A stretch of 64,000 nt of DNA from an uncultured Lachnospiraceae bacterium (GTDB lineage: Bacteria > Bacillota > Clostridia > Lachnospirales > Lachnospiraceae), in assembly GCA_910587155.1 (NCBI GenBank), contig CAJULA010000009.1, positions 45,018 through 109,017 of the forward strand. The letters are read 5' to 3'. Made by a program: the position numbers and the translations under genes. The notes beneath the pieces were generated by a model. The model made no database searches. It saw nothing but the letters and a program-made list of their open reading frames with translations, and was not told the DNA's origin. Of the stretch, positions 7,571-16,072 are shown piece after piece (within the stretch, counting starts at the first letter, position 1; each line of letters opens with the position of its first letter).

Positions 7571-7598
7571 TTGACAGACGCGAATTATGTAGTATGAT
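7571..7598 (+). promoter_or_regulatory. Sigma-A promoter for the DUF3048 lipoprotein gene
   Basis: TTGACA at 7571-7576 and TATGAT at 7593-7598 are separated by 16 bases. They lie about 50 bases before the lipoprotein start, with no other gene between. Confidence 0.75.
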
Positions 7599-7648
7599 AA
7601 GGAAAGGGGAGAAACCCAAATAAGAAACGAAAGGATTTTGGTGAACCG

Positions 7649-8788
7649 ATGAAAAGAAAATCAGTGTTATTTTTAACTTCAGTGGTACTGGCTGCCATGC
7701 TTCTGGGCGGATGCGGCAAAGACGAGGAAAAAGATAGCGCTTCCGTACTGGATGATGTTTCCGAAGAGACTGTGGAGGTCGAAGAGAGCGAGGTTGTGGA
7801 GGCGGAGACAGAAGAGACGGAAGAGACAGAGGAGATTCCGGAGGGGATGTACCGCAGCGAGCTGACAAATGAATGGATTGATGAGAGCCTGAAGGATCAA
7901 AGACCGATCGCAGCGATGGTGGATAACGAAAAGACCGCACTGCCTCATTATGGTCTGTCTGACGCGGATGTGGTATATGAGCTGATGAACAGTACAAAGA
8001 ACGGCAGAATCACCCGTCTGATGGCAGTGGTAAAAGACTGGGGCAAGATCGAACAGTTGGGCAGTGTGCGGAGCACGCGTCCTACCAATATTCTGCTTGC
8101 TGCGGAATGGAATGCGGTTCTCTGCCATGACGGCGGCCCATTCTACATTGATCCCTATCTTGCAGAGGATTATTCCGCTCATTTCAGTGGTGGTTTTGAC
8201 AGAATCAACAATGGCAAGGCAAGAGAATTTACAGAGTATATCTGTACAGGCAATCTGGATTCCAAATTTGATGCCTCCAATTATTCCAGAGAGTATGATA
8301 AATATTATGAAGGTAAGGATGTAGATGGGTATCAGCATTTTCAGTTTTCGGATGAGGAGCTGACGCTGGATGACAAGGACGGTGTGATCAATGCCACGAC
8401 AGTCTCCCTGCCATTCCCGCATAATGAGTCCGCGCTGAAATATAATGAAGAGACAAAGACATATGACTATTATGATTATAACAACAAGCATGTAGATCCG
8501 GGCAACGGCGATGCGGTTCTTACATTTAAAAATGTGCTGCTTCAGAACTGCACCTTCCATCAGTATGATGAGAATGGATACATGATTTATAACTGTCTTG
8601 ATGCAAGCAACCGTGACGGATACTACCTGACCAACGGTAAGGCGATTCCCATCACCTGGGTGAAGGTAGGGGATACCAATGCGACCCGTTATTATGATAT
8701 GGACGGCAATGAAATCAGCATTAATACAGGCAAGACTTATATTTCTCTTGTTCCCGATGATGGCTGGAAAGATTTATCTATTGAGTAA
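7649..8788 (+). CDS. yerB: DUF3048-domain lipoprotein, YerB family
   Basis: A 379-residue secreted lipoprotein. The signal peptide ends in a lipobox LLGGC (cysteine near residue 23). A long acidic linker of E, V, T repeats follows (about 30-65). The DUF3048 domain then begins at RPIAAMVDNEKTALPHYGLSDAD and contains GRITRLMAV, LGSVRSTRPTN and HDGGPFYI. The family is widespread in Firmicutes, sits outside the membrane and has no established biochemical activity. The C-terminal part (VKVGDTNATRYYDMDGNEI) is the usual second half. A good promoter precedes it, and the base composition changes here to that of the core genome. Confidence 0.88.
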   Translation: MKRKSVLFLTSVVLAAMLLGGCGKDEEKDSASVLDDVSEETVEVEESEVVEAETEETEETEEIPEGMYRSELTNEWIDESLKDQRPIAAMVDNEKTALPHYGLSDADVVYELMNSTKNGRITRLMAVVKDWGKIEQLGSVRSTRPTNILLAAEWNAVLCHDGGPFYIDPYLAEDYSAHFSGGFDRINNGKAREFTEYICTGNLDSKFDASNYSREYDKYYEGKDVDGYQHFQFSDEELTLDDKDGVINATTVSLPFPHNESALKYNEETKTYDYYDYNNKHVDPGNGDAVLTFKNVLLQNCTFHQYDENGYMIYNCLDASNRDGYYLTNGKAIPITWVKVGDTNATRYYDMDGNEISINTGKTYISLVPDDGWKDLSIE

Positions 8789-8830
8789 TCAAAGACTGTA
8801 GTTTCAGGAAAAAGGTGGACTGGACGGAAG

Positions 8831-9778
8831 ATGGCAGCGGGAATTCAAAAATCCGGTATGGATTCACAGGATATGCGGGGGCTTTTGTATTCTATAGTGT
8901 CCGCATTTACAAAGGCCATTGATGAGAGGACGCCGTACAATGCCAGCCATACGATGCAGGTGGCAAAGCATGTCAGCGGTATGCTTGCGTTTATGCGGGT
9001 CAGATATGAGGCGGACGGGCGGGCGCCTGTGTTTTCGCCGGATGAGGAAGAGCAGATCGTGATGGCGGCATATCTCCATGACGTGGGGAAGCTGGTGGTG
9101 CCGCTGGATGTGATGAACAAGGCGAACCGGCTGGGCCGCGGAGGGATAGAGCGGATTCATGACAGATATCTGTTGTTGAAGGCCTGTCTGGATATCGAGC
9201 AGTTGAGAGGGCGCCTTGAGGAAGACGAGTGCCAGAGGCAGAAAGCGCTTCTGGACGAGCTGGAAGCGCGGATCGTGGAGGCTGACAGAAAACCTGTTCT
9301 TTCCAGGCAGGAGATCAGTTATTTTGAAGAAATAGGAAAGCGCAGTTTCTGCCGGGAAGATGGCATGGTGATTCCGTGGCTGACGTCTGCAGAGCTGCGC
9401 AACCTCAGAATCGAGAAGGGGACACTCAATGTGGAAGAGCGCAGGATCATGGAATACCATGCGGTGGCCACAGAGAAGATTCTGAAGGAAATCCGTTTTG
9501 GAACGTGTTATGACAAGGTGACAGAGATTGCGTCGGCACACCATGAATTTCTGGATGGGAGCGGTTATCCGGAAGGATTGTCCGGCGACCGGATTCCGGC
9601 AGGGACGAGGCTGCTGACCATTGCAGATATCTATGATTCTCTGATCGCCACCGATCGCCCCTATAAAAAACCGATGGACATGGCGGATGCCAGAGAAATT
9701 CTTCTGGAAATGGCCCGAGAGGGCAAACTGGATGAGGAGCTGACAGTGATGTTTTGCGAATATCTGGGAACACTCTGA
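8831..9778 (+). CDS. HD-GYP domain protein, probable cyclic-di-nucleotide phosphodiesterase
   Basis: A 315-residue cytoplasmic protein with HD signature AYLHDVGK (HD at 83-84). The GYP block is HHEFLDGSGYPEGL (around 236-249), followed by RLLTIADIYDSLIATDRPYKKP, which is typical of HD-GYP enzymes that hydrolyse cyclic di-GMP. No separate sensor domain is seen. A roughly 100-residue charged helical insert separates the HD and GYP parts. It starts 42 bases after the YerB gene on the same strand and may share its transcript. Substrate specificity cannot be read from the sequence. Confidence 0.85.
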   Translation: MAAGIQKSGMDSQDMRGLLYSIVSAFTKAIDERTPYNASHTMQVAKHVSGMLAFMRVRYEADGRAPVFSPDEEEQIVMAAYLHDVGKLVVPLDVMNKANRLGRGGIERIHDRYLLLKACLDIEQLRGRLEEDECQRQKALLDELEARIVEADRKPVLSRQEISYFEEIGKRSFCREDGMVIPWLTSAELRNLRIEKGTLNVEERRIMEYHAVATEKILKEIRFGTCYDKVTEIASAHHEFLDGSGYPEGLSGDRIPAGTRLLTIADIYDSLIATDRPYKKPMDMADAREILLEMAREGKLDEELTVMFCEYLGTL

Positions 9779-9928
9779 TCCAGGGAAATATCATTTTCAA
9801 GTCTTGCCCTCTTTTATTTATGGTGGTGCCAATCTGATTACATGGGCGTTTGGAAACTAATTTCATGAAAGATGCTATATCCGGGCAGCGTTGCATATAT
9901 ATGTAAAAATAACTGCCTGGATATTTTT

Positions 9929-10462
9929 ATGCTTTCTGTTTTCTCCAATCTTTCCAATATCATCATTCCTCTCATTATCTTTTATATTGTGGCAGAGGGG
10001 TTTCTGTCAAAAACCAATATTTATGAAAACTTTATAAAGGGAGCCAAGGATGGCATTCTTGTGGTTGTCCGTATCATGCCTACGCTGATCGGCCTGATGA
10101 CAGCTGTCGGGATTCTGCGCGCTTCCGGGTTTCTGGATTTTATCGGCAGAATTACGGGCGGTCTTACCGATCCGATTGGGTTTCCCTCCACATTAATCCC
10201 GCTGACTGTGATCAAGATGTTTTCCTCTTCTGCGGCTACCGGACTGGTGTTGGATATTTTCCGTGAATATGGTACGGACTCTTATATTGGTCTTGTCACT
10301 TCCATTATGATGAGTTGTACGGAGACGGTATTTTACACAATGTCTGTCTACTTCATGGCGGCGAAGGTGACCAAAACCAGATTTACCCTGTCAGGGGCTC
10401 TGCTCAGTACTTTGGCGGGAATCGTGGCAAGCGCGGTTCTGGCGGCCTGGATGTGTACATAA
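9929..10462 (+). CDS. spmB: Spore maturation protein B
   Basis: A 177-residue integral membrane protein. IIIPLIIFYIVAEG, YENFIKGAKDGILVVVRIMPTLIGL and GLVTSIMMSCTETVFYTMSVYF match SpmB of the nucleoside-recognition (Gate) family, which is needed for core dehydration during spore maturation. About four hydrophobic segments are visible. ATG 9929 gives the usual SpmB N-terminus; an upstream in-frame ATG at 9872 adds 19 atypical residues. Neither has a strong ribosome binding site. The usual partner spmA is not next to it, which is unusual. Its presence implies a spore-forming lineage. Confidence 0.82.
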   Translation: MLSVFSNLSNIIIPLIIFYIVAEGFLSKTNIYENFIKGAKDGILVVVRIMPTLIGLMTAVGILRASGFLDFIGRITGGLTDPIGFPSTLIPLTVIKMFSSSAATGLVLDIFREYGTDSYIGLVTSIMMSCTETVFYTMSVYFMAAKVTKTRFTLSGALLSTLAGIVASAVLAAWMCT

Positions 10463-10549
10463 AACAAACGGGAAAATGTCAGGAATTCATAAATAAATGT
10501 TGCATCCCCTGTTTTGTTGCGGTAAACTGAATTTGTTGAAAATGCAAAG

Positions 10550-10578
10550 ATGCCCTGTCTGTTGCGGCGGGGCATTTT
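10550..10578 (+). terminator. Hairpin terminator after spmB
   Basis: ATGCCCTG pairs with CGGGGCAT (one wobble) around a short loop and is followed by TTTAC. It lies about 90 bases beyond the spmB stop and would separate it from the nuclease gene. Confidence 0.5.
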
Positions 10579-10657
10579 ACTTTCGCATCTCTTTTGGGGA
10601 ACTGTTGCCAACAGGCAACGAGGATACGAGAATACAAAGGGCGGGTGAGATAAAGCG

Positions 10658-11101
10658 GTGAAAACCGGGATAATACTGTTTTGCATACTTCTGGCGGCAG
10701 CCGTTTTTCTGCTATGGCTGCTACGCAGAAAAAGGCGGGGGATCCTGCCGGATGAAATGGAAGGCCATGAGTTTGAACATTATTGCGCCGGTCTGCTGGA
10801 GGACAACGGTTTTCTGGATGTGGAAGTGACAAGAGGGAGCGGTGATTATGGCGTGGATATTCTGGCGGAAAAGGATGGTGTGACTTATGCCATCCAGTGC
10901 AAGCGCTATACAGGACCGGTGGGGGTGGCGGCGGTGCAGCAGGCCTATGCAGGCCGGGACTATTATGACCGGATGGTGGGTGCGGTACTGACCAATCAGT
11001 ATTTTACCGCGCCTGCGGTGGATGCCGCGCGGAAGCTGAAAATTCTTCTCTGGGACAGGGGATATCTGGAAGGAATGATGGAACATGGACAGGAGCTGTA
11101 A
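10658..11101 (+). CDS. Membrane-anchored Mrr-like restriction endonuclease domain protein
   Basis: A 147-residue protein with one N-terminal membrane helix (about residues 4-23, then RRKRR). A restriction-endonuclease-like (Mrr_cat) domain follows: MEGHEFEHYCAGLLEDNGF, VTRGSGDYGVDILAEKDGV and YAIQCKRYTGPVGVAAVQQ. The D...QxK signature (GVDILA then IQCKRY) suggests an intact PD-(D/E)XK active site. Small membrane-tethered Mrr-like proteins are common in Firmicutes and their role is mostly unknown. It starts with GTG and has a weak binding site. Its stop is two bases before the MarR gene, so the two are likely cotranscribed. Confidence 0.8.
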   Translation: MKTGIILFCILLAAAVFLLWLLRRKRRGILPDEMEGHEFEHYCAGLLEDNGFLDVEVTRGSGDYGVDILAEKDGVTYAIQCKRYTGPVGVAAVQQAYAGRDYYDRMVGAVLTNQYFTAPAVDAARKLKILLWDRGYLEGMMEHGQEL

Positions 11102-11103
11102 AG

Positions 11104-11544
11104 GTGGATATCAATGCTGCTTTAAACGAAGTATTTGTCAAAGTATTTAAAAACATCACCGGTATTGAGGAACGGGCCATCCGCACGGGGGAATACCATA
11201 ATGCCACGGCAAATGATATGCACGTCATAGAGGCCATCGGTATGGGAAAACCCAGAAATATGACCTCTGTCGCCAACGCGCTGTCCGTGACCACAGGGAC
11301 GCTGACGATCTCTGTCAACAGTCTTGTCAAAAAGGGATTTGTGGAACGGGTACGCAGTGAAGAGGACCGCAGGGTGGTTCTGGTATCCCTGACGGAGAAG
11401 GGGAAAATGGTTTATATCAAGCATCAGAAGTTTCATGAAGAACTGGTGGAAAGCATTGTCAACAGGCTGGATGAAGAGGAGAAAGTACTGCTGGAAAAGG
11501 TGCTGTCCAATCTGAACAGATATTTCAGTAAGATGCAGAAATAA
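11104..11544 (+). CDS. MarR-family transcriptional regulator (FabT-like)
   Basis: A 146-residue winged-helix regulator. The recognition region MTSVANALSVTTGTLTISVNSL and the wing RVRSEEDRRVVLVSLTEKG are typical of MarR proteins. The N-terminal half resembles FabT, the clostridial fatty-acid synthesis regulator, but no fab gene is nearby, so this is only a similarity. It starts with GTG two bases after the nuclease gene. A clear terminator hairpin overlaps its stop. Confidence 0.82.
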   Translation: MDINAALNEVFVKVFKNITGIEERAIRTGEYHNATANDMHVIEAIGMGKPRNMTSVANALSVTTGTLTISVNSLVKKGFVERVRSEEDRRVVLVSLTEKGKMVYIKHQKFHEELVESIVNRLDEEEKVLLEKVLSNLNRYFSKMQK

Positions 11545-11574
11545 GGGCTGTGCCGCGCAGGACAGCCCTCTTTC
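11544..11574 (+). terminator. Intrinsic terminator between convergent genes
   Basis: AGGGCTGT pairs with ACAGCCCT across a ten-base loop and is followed by CTTTCT. It sits between the MarR gene and the convergent DUF885 gene and could act for both strands. Confidence 0.7.
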
Positions 11575-11600
11575 TATGCGCAGGGGAAGAAAATCCTCTC

Positions 11601-13403
11601 CTACCCGGTTGCCAGTCGGTTCCAAAATACGGAAAAGGGACAGGGGCCGGTCTCCAGTATCATCTGATGGAAACGGAGATCGGAGTATTCATTCTGCCAG
11701 GTTTCCATGGCTGCCTGTTTCAGAAGCAGAAATTCCAGATAGCCCACGTAGTATTTTGGATAATTGGCAGGTTCCTCCACGATATATTCATAGATATCTT
11801 TTGTCACGGCCGGATCGGAAATTCCAAACCGACTCAGGAGGTCATGAACCTTGTCATAGCCGGCATTGTTGTAATGAATTTGCAGATCGAGAAACGTATA
11901 GAGCCCGAGCTGGATGCTGCGGTTAAGGCGCATGGCCCGGGCCAGCAGGATGGCATCTTCATCCATTCCCTGTTCTTTCATATAAGCTTCGCCATATTCG
12001 TAAGAGAGCATTTCCACATAGAGAGCCCAGCCCTCGGTATAACCTCCGTAGTGGAGAAGATTACGGGCGGGATTGATATGGTTTTGCTGCTGATGGAGCT
12101 GATAATAGACAGTCTGATAGAGATGTCCGGGCCAGCCTTCGTGGGCGAGCGTAGTATATAGCTCCAGTCCGTCCGGGTTGTCTTTGCCGTTGATGTAAAT
12201 GGAATTTTCCGAGATATCGTCAACGGGCGGCGTCAGATAAAAAGCAGGGCTGCAATAAGGCTCCAGAGAAGGGGATACCGGTTTAATGGTGCAGGCGGGC
12301 CGGGCCGCACCCGGCAGGGCAGGGAAATCTGTGGCCATTCGTTTTTGTACATCTTCCATATAGTCTGTAGCACCTGCCTGGGGAAATTCTTCTTCCGGGG
12401 CGATGGCAGGCAGGGCGGGGGTGCCTGCCAGAAGTGCAGATAATGCGGCGCCATCCTTTTGCAGCTGAGCGGCGAGCAGCTGTTCCACTTCCGGAATGGG
12501 GCGGCTGCAGCCCGTTGTCTGGGCAAACAGGAAGGCGTAATATTCCTTTCCGTCGGGAAAGGCGGCGAGTCCGCCGGCATTGCTTCCGGTGCCTTTCAGC
12601 AGCAGAAGGGCATCGCCCAGGGATTCATAGGCGGGCAGGACGTGATTGAGCAAAAGCTCCCGATTTTTTTGCAGATACATATCTGCTTCTTCCGACGTCA
12701 CGACCTGACAGGCAATCAGATCCTGCAGCCGTTCGGCAAAGGTGGTAATCAGGAAATGGGAGCCGTCTGCCAGCTGTCTGGCATCCATGATCTGATAGCA
12801 TTGTTCGATCACCTTATCGGCTGTGGTATCGGACATAAAGAGGCCGGCGTCCGCCTTTTCTTTTTCGTAGACGGCAAAGCCTTCCAGATAGGCGGGAATC
12901 TGTGACAGCAAAGACAGGTAATTGTCTACGTCCTGTCTGGTGCGGAAGGTATATTCTGCCAGCAGGATAGGAAGCGTGGACTGAATGCCGCTGCCGGGAG
13001 AAAGCGGTTCGGCGTAATAGGGCCATTTTGCTTCCTGCAGGCGGCTGTCCAGTTGCTGGCGCAGCAGTGCGAGCAAAAGCCGGGAATCCCGGGAAAAGAA
13101 AAGCGGATTGATGGCATCCGCACTTTTTTTGTATCTGCGAAGCGCGTCGAATCCTGCGTCCTGTCCTTCCTTGCTGTAAACGGATAATACGGCACTGTCC
13201 GGCGCGATTCCATAGTTTTCAGGATATGCCAGAATGTAATGCATACTCAGGGTGTCGCTTTCCATTTCCTGGCAAAAGAGCGTATCGGTGAAATGATGGA
13301 AGCGGTATGCCTGAATGCCTGCAAAGAGGGAGACCGTAAGGAGGACAACGGACAAAAGAACTGCCGTCCGGCGGATGCTGCGTTTGGATAAGAATGGTTT
13401 CAT
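11601..13403 (-). CDS. DUF885-family membrane-anchored metallopeptidase-like protein
   Basis: A 600-residue protein with an N-terminal basic stretch and membrane helix (TAVLLSVVLLTVSLFAGI), so it is exported or anchored outside. The domain resembles DUF885, including the HE-x2-PGH block LAHEGWPGHLYQTVYY and the downstream YTEGWALYVEMLSYEYG. These hold the probable zinc ligands of this peptidase-like family. ATG 13403 (MKPFLSKRS) is chosen because the AAGGGATGG purine stretch lies at suitable spacing. The open frame extends further upstream but overlaps the divergent kinase gene. Substrate is unknown; some relatives are annotated as dipeptidyl carboxypeptidase-like. Confidence 0.8.
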   Translation of the reverse strand: MKPFLSKRSIRRTAVLLSVVLLTVSLFAGIQAYRFHHFTDTLFCQEMESDTLSMHYILAYPENYGIAPDSAVLSVYSKEGQDAGFDALRRYKKSADAINPLFFSRDSRLLLALLRQQLDSRLQEAKWPYYAEPLSPGSGIQSTLPILLAEYTFRTRQDVDNYLSLLSQIPAYLEGFAVYEKEKADAGLFMSDTTADKVIEQCYQIMDARQLADGSHFLITTFAERLQDLIACQVVTSEEADMYLQKNRELLLNHVLPAYESLGDALLLLKGTGSNAGGLAAFPDGKEYYAFLFAQTTGCSRPIPEVEQLLAAQLQKDGAALSALLAGTPALPAIAPEEEFPQAGATDYMEDVQKRMATDFPALPGAARPACTIKPVSPSLEPYCSPAFYLTPPVDDISENSIYINGKDNPDGLELYTTLAHEGWPGHLYQTVYYQLHQQQNHINPARNLLHYGGYTEGWALYVEMLSYEYGEAYMKEQGMDEDAILLARAMRLNRSIQLGLYTFLDLQIHYNNAGYDKVHDLLSRFGISDPAVTKDIYEYIVEEPANYPKYYVGYLEFLLLKQAAMETWQNEYSDLRFHQMILETGPCPFSVFWNRLATG

Positions 13404-13527
13404 ATATTCCATCCCTTGTGGTTTGTTAGAAAAATATATGACAAAAGAAAAGACATTAGCACGTTGACGGAATGATAGTTTTGTATGAAAATGGAGAAAA
13501 GAGTGCAAAGGCATAAGGGAGGGGAAG

Positions 13528-15009
13528 ATGGGGCCGAACGTAAAATATCCGCTGAAAATGAAGATCATACTGCTTGTCCTGGCGGCAATCATCCCTTTGC
13601 TGGGGATAGCAATTTATCTGATCACAGCGCTGGATAATTACCGCAGCGCATATGACACGATCGTCAGTAACATGACTGTGGCGAACAATTACAACCTTGA
13701 TTTCAAAGAAGAGCTGGATGAAGGGATTTATAAGCTGGCGGTCGGCTACACTTCTTTTGACAGCATCCGCGACGAAGGTTCCCTGGAGGATCCCTATATG
13801 CTGATCGAGGAACTGCGGACAGATTTTACCGATCTGATGGCCATTACGACGGACCGGGAGAGCCGGGTGTGGCTGGAAAGTCTGCTGCGCAATATTGACA
13901 CACTGGAAGACCGGATTGACGATGTGCGGGCCAATGTGGAGCGGGGCGGACGGTATGATGAAAATATGGAGATGCTTGACAATAATATCTATATCCTGAC
14001 GGAACTGATTCAGGACGATATTCAATATTACATTTATTACCAGACAAAAAGCATTGAAAATCTGACCAGGCAGCTCAATGAGCAGGCAAGCCGTTTTATC
14101 AGGCTTTGTATCGGGCTGGTCGCCGCGGTGGTGACAGTGGCGATCACCGCTTCTCTGATTATCTTAAAAAGTATTACCAATCCGCTGGAGAGGCTTTGCC
14201 GGGTGACTGAGCGGATCGCAAACGGGGAATTTACAGCCAGGGCAAGGATTGATACGAGAGACGAGATCCGGGTTCTCTCGGACAGCGTGGACGATATGGC
14301 GGAGAAGCTGCGCATTATGATCAGTCAGATCAAAGAGGATGAGCGTAAGATGCGCTATGCGGAGCTGCGGCTTTTGCAGGAGCAGATCAATCCCCATTTC
14401 CTGTACAATACGCTGGATACCGTCATATGGCTGATAGAGGGCAACGAATTGGAAAAGGCGGTCAGCATTGTCGTGTCTCTGTCTGAATTTTTCAGGCTGG
14501 TACTGAGCCGGGGCCAGGATTTTATTACCATACGGGAGGAAGAAATGCATATACGCAGCTATCTGGAAATCCAGCAGGTACGATACAGCGATATCCTCAA
14601 ATTTGATATTTCCATAGACCCCAGGCTGTATGGCTTTCGGATACTGAAGCTGACGCTGCAGCCGCTGGTGGAAAATTCGCTGTATCACGGTATCAAATAT
14701 AAGCGGGCGGAGGGCAGGATCGAAGTGACCGGCAGGCAGGAGGATGGTCTGATCCGTTTTCTGGTCAGGGATAACGGCGTTGGTATGGAGGAAGAGGAGC
14801 TGGTAAAGCTGCGGGAGGAGATACAAAAACCCTGCAAGGAAACGGAAACGGGCTTTGGCCTTGCCAATGTCAATGAGCGTATTCGCATGAACTTCGGCCC
14901 ACAGTATGGGATGGAGATTGATTCGGTCAAAAACAAGGGAACCTGTGTCAGCATAACGATCCCCATGGAATATATGAAACAGGCAGGGGAAGCTGGGAGG
15001 GAAGTATGA
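13528..15009 (+). CDS. YesM-type sensor histidine kinase
   Basis: A 493-residue membrane kinase. TM1 lies at about residues 12-31, an extracellular sensing region at about 32-185, and TM2 at about 190-212. A HAMP domain follows (SITNPLERLCRVTERIANGEF). The His_kinase block is EQINPHFLYNTLDTVIWL, with the phosphoacceptor histidine near 290. The HATPase has LTLQPLVENSLYHGIKY, DNGVGM and GFGLANVNERI. A strong GGGAGGGG site precedes ATG 13528. The next gene, a sugar-binding lipoprotein, overlaps its stop by four bases and a YesN regulator follows. These three genes probably form one sugar-sensing unit. Confidence 0.9.
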   Translation: MGPNVKYPLKMKIILLVLAAIIPLLGIAIYLITALDNYRSAYDTIVSNMTVANNYNLDFKEELDEGIYKLAVGYTSFDSIRDEGSLEDPYMLIEELRTDFTDLMAITTDRESRVWLESLLRNIDTLEDRIDDVRANVERGGRYDENMEMLDNNIYILTELIQDDIQYYIYYQTKSIENLTRQLNEQASRFIRLCIGLVAAVVTVAITASLIILKSITNPLERLCRVTERIANGEFTARARIDTRDEIRVLSDSVDDMAEKLRIMISQIKEDERKMRYAELRLLQEQINPHFLYNTLDTVIWLIEGNELEKAVSIVVSLSEFFRLVLSRGQDFITIREEEMHIRSYLEIQQVRYSDILKFDISIDPRLYGFRILKLTLQPLVENSLYHGIKYKRAEGRIEVTGRQEDGLIRFLVRDNGVGMEEEELVKLREEIQKPCKETETGFGLANVNERIRMNFGPQYGMEIDSVKNKGTCVSITIPMEYMKQAGEAGREV

Positions 15010-16046
15010 GCTGGTGTAAAGTGAGGAAAATGGTTGCGGCTCTGGCAGCCATCATGACTGCCGGGCTTATCTGGGGCTGTGGTGCGTTTCAGGATATCAG
15101 GCCGGAAGCGGAAGAGGAAGCGGATGGCCGTATTTATGCGCAGGATAACGGAGAGCTGATTATTGTGGGATTTTCCCAGATCGGCAGCGAGTCCATATGG
15201 CGTACCGCCAACACCAACTCCATCCAGCGTGCACTGACCAAGGAGCGGGGGTATTTTCTGATCACGGACAATGCCAGACAGAAGCAGGAGAATCAGATCA
15301 AGGCAATTCGCAGGTATATTTCTCAGCGGGTGGACTATATTGTGCTGTCGCCGATCACGGAGAGCGGATGGGATACGGTGCTGGAAGAAGCCAGGGAGGC
15401 AGGGATCCCGGTTATTCTGGCCGACCGCTCGGTGGATTCCGATGAGTCACTCTATACGACATGGGTGGGGACGAATTCGCTGCAAGAGGGAGAGCGGGCA
15501 GCCCGGTGGCTGGAAGGCAATCTGAAAGAGAAAAACCGGTTGTATGAGGATATCAATATTGTCATCCTGCAGGGGACACCCGGTTCCTCCGCGGAAGCGG
15601 GCAGGACAGCGGGTTTTGATTCCATTGCCTCAAGGTACGGCAACTGGCATATTCTGGATCGGCAGAACGGGGAGTTTACCACGGCCAAAGGAAAAGAAGT
15701 GATGGCGCAGTACCTTAGCTGCTATCCGGATATTGATGTGGTGGTGTCCCAGAACGATGATATGACCTTTGGCGCGATGGAGGCCATCGCAGAGGCGGGG
15801 CTGACGACAGGGATCGGCGGGGATATCACCATAATTTCCTTCGATGCGGTCAAGGAGGCACTGGAACTGGTGCGACAGGGAAAGATTAATGTGGATATCG
15901 AATGTAACCCGGAACAGGGAGAGTATATCCATGATGTCATACAGAAGCTGGAACAGGGCAGCCCGGTGGAAAAGGCATATGAAGTCGAAGAGATGGTATT
16001 TACTCACAGGAACGTGGCACAATATCTGGCCGGCCGGACTTACTGA
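15006..16046 (+). CDS. Sugar-binding lipoprotein of the sensor operon
   Basis: A 346-residue periplasmic-binding protein of the ribose/galactofuranose type (LacI-like fold). The signal peptide ends in a GLIWGC lipobox. IIVGFSQIGSESIWRTAN, DYIVLSPITESGWDTVLEEA and VVVSQNDDMTFGAMEAI are typical. It is clearly paralogous to the importer binding protein at 19269 (GYAQVGHESDWRTAN, DYIIIAPIETAGWDTVLQEA). It lies between a kinase and a response regulator and has no permease beside it. This suggests it delivers ligand information to the kinase instead of transporting. The start overlaps the kinase stop (ATGA). Confidence 0.85.
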   Translation: MSWCKVRKMVAALAAIMTAGLIWGCGAFQDIRPEAEEEADGRIYAQDNGELIIVGFSQIGSESIWRTANTNSIQRALTKERGYFLITDNARQKQENQIKAIRRYISQRVDYIVLSPITESGWDTVLEEAREAGIPVILADRSVDSDESLYTTWVGTNSLQEGERAARWLEGNLKEKNRLYEDINIVILQGTPGSSAEAGRTAGFDSIASRYGNWHILDRQNGEFTTAKGKEVMAQYLSCYPDIDVVVSQNDDMTFGAMEAIAEAGLTTGIGGDITIISFDAVKEALELVRQGKINVDIECNPEQGEYIHDVIQKLEQGSPVEKAYEVEEMVFTHRNVAQYLAGRTY

Positions 16047-16072
16047 GAGAGGCAGGGAGGAAGCGAGGGCGT

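Noticed and set aside
7679..8560. Long open frame on the minus strand opposite the DUF3048 lipoprotein gene
   Set aside because: No ribosome binding site and no recognisable domain; it mirrors the codon pattern of the real gene.
11550..12161. 203-codon plus-strand frame opposite the DUF885 gene
   Set aside because: Starts in the terminator, has no domain, and overlaps a well supported peptidase-like gene.
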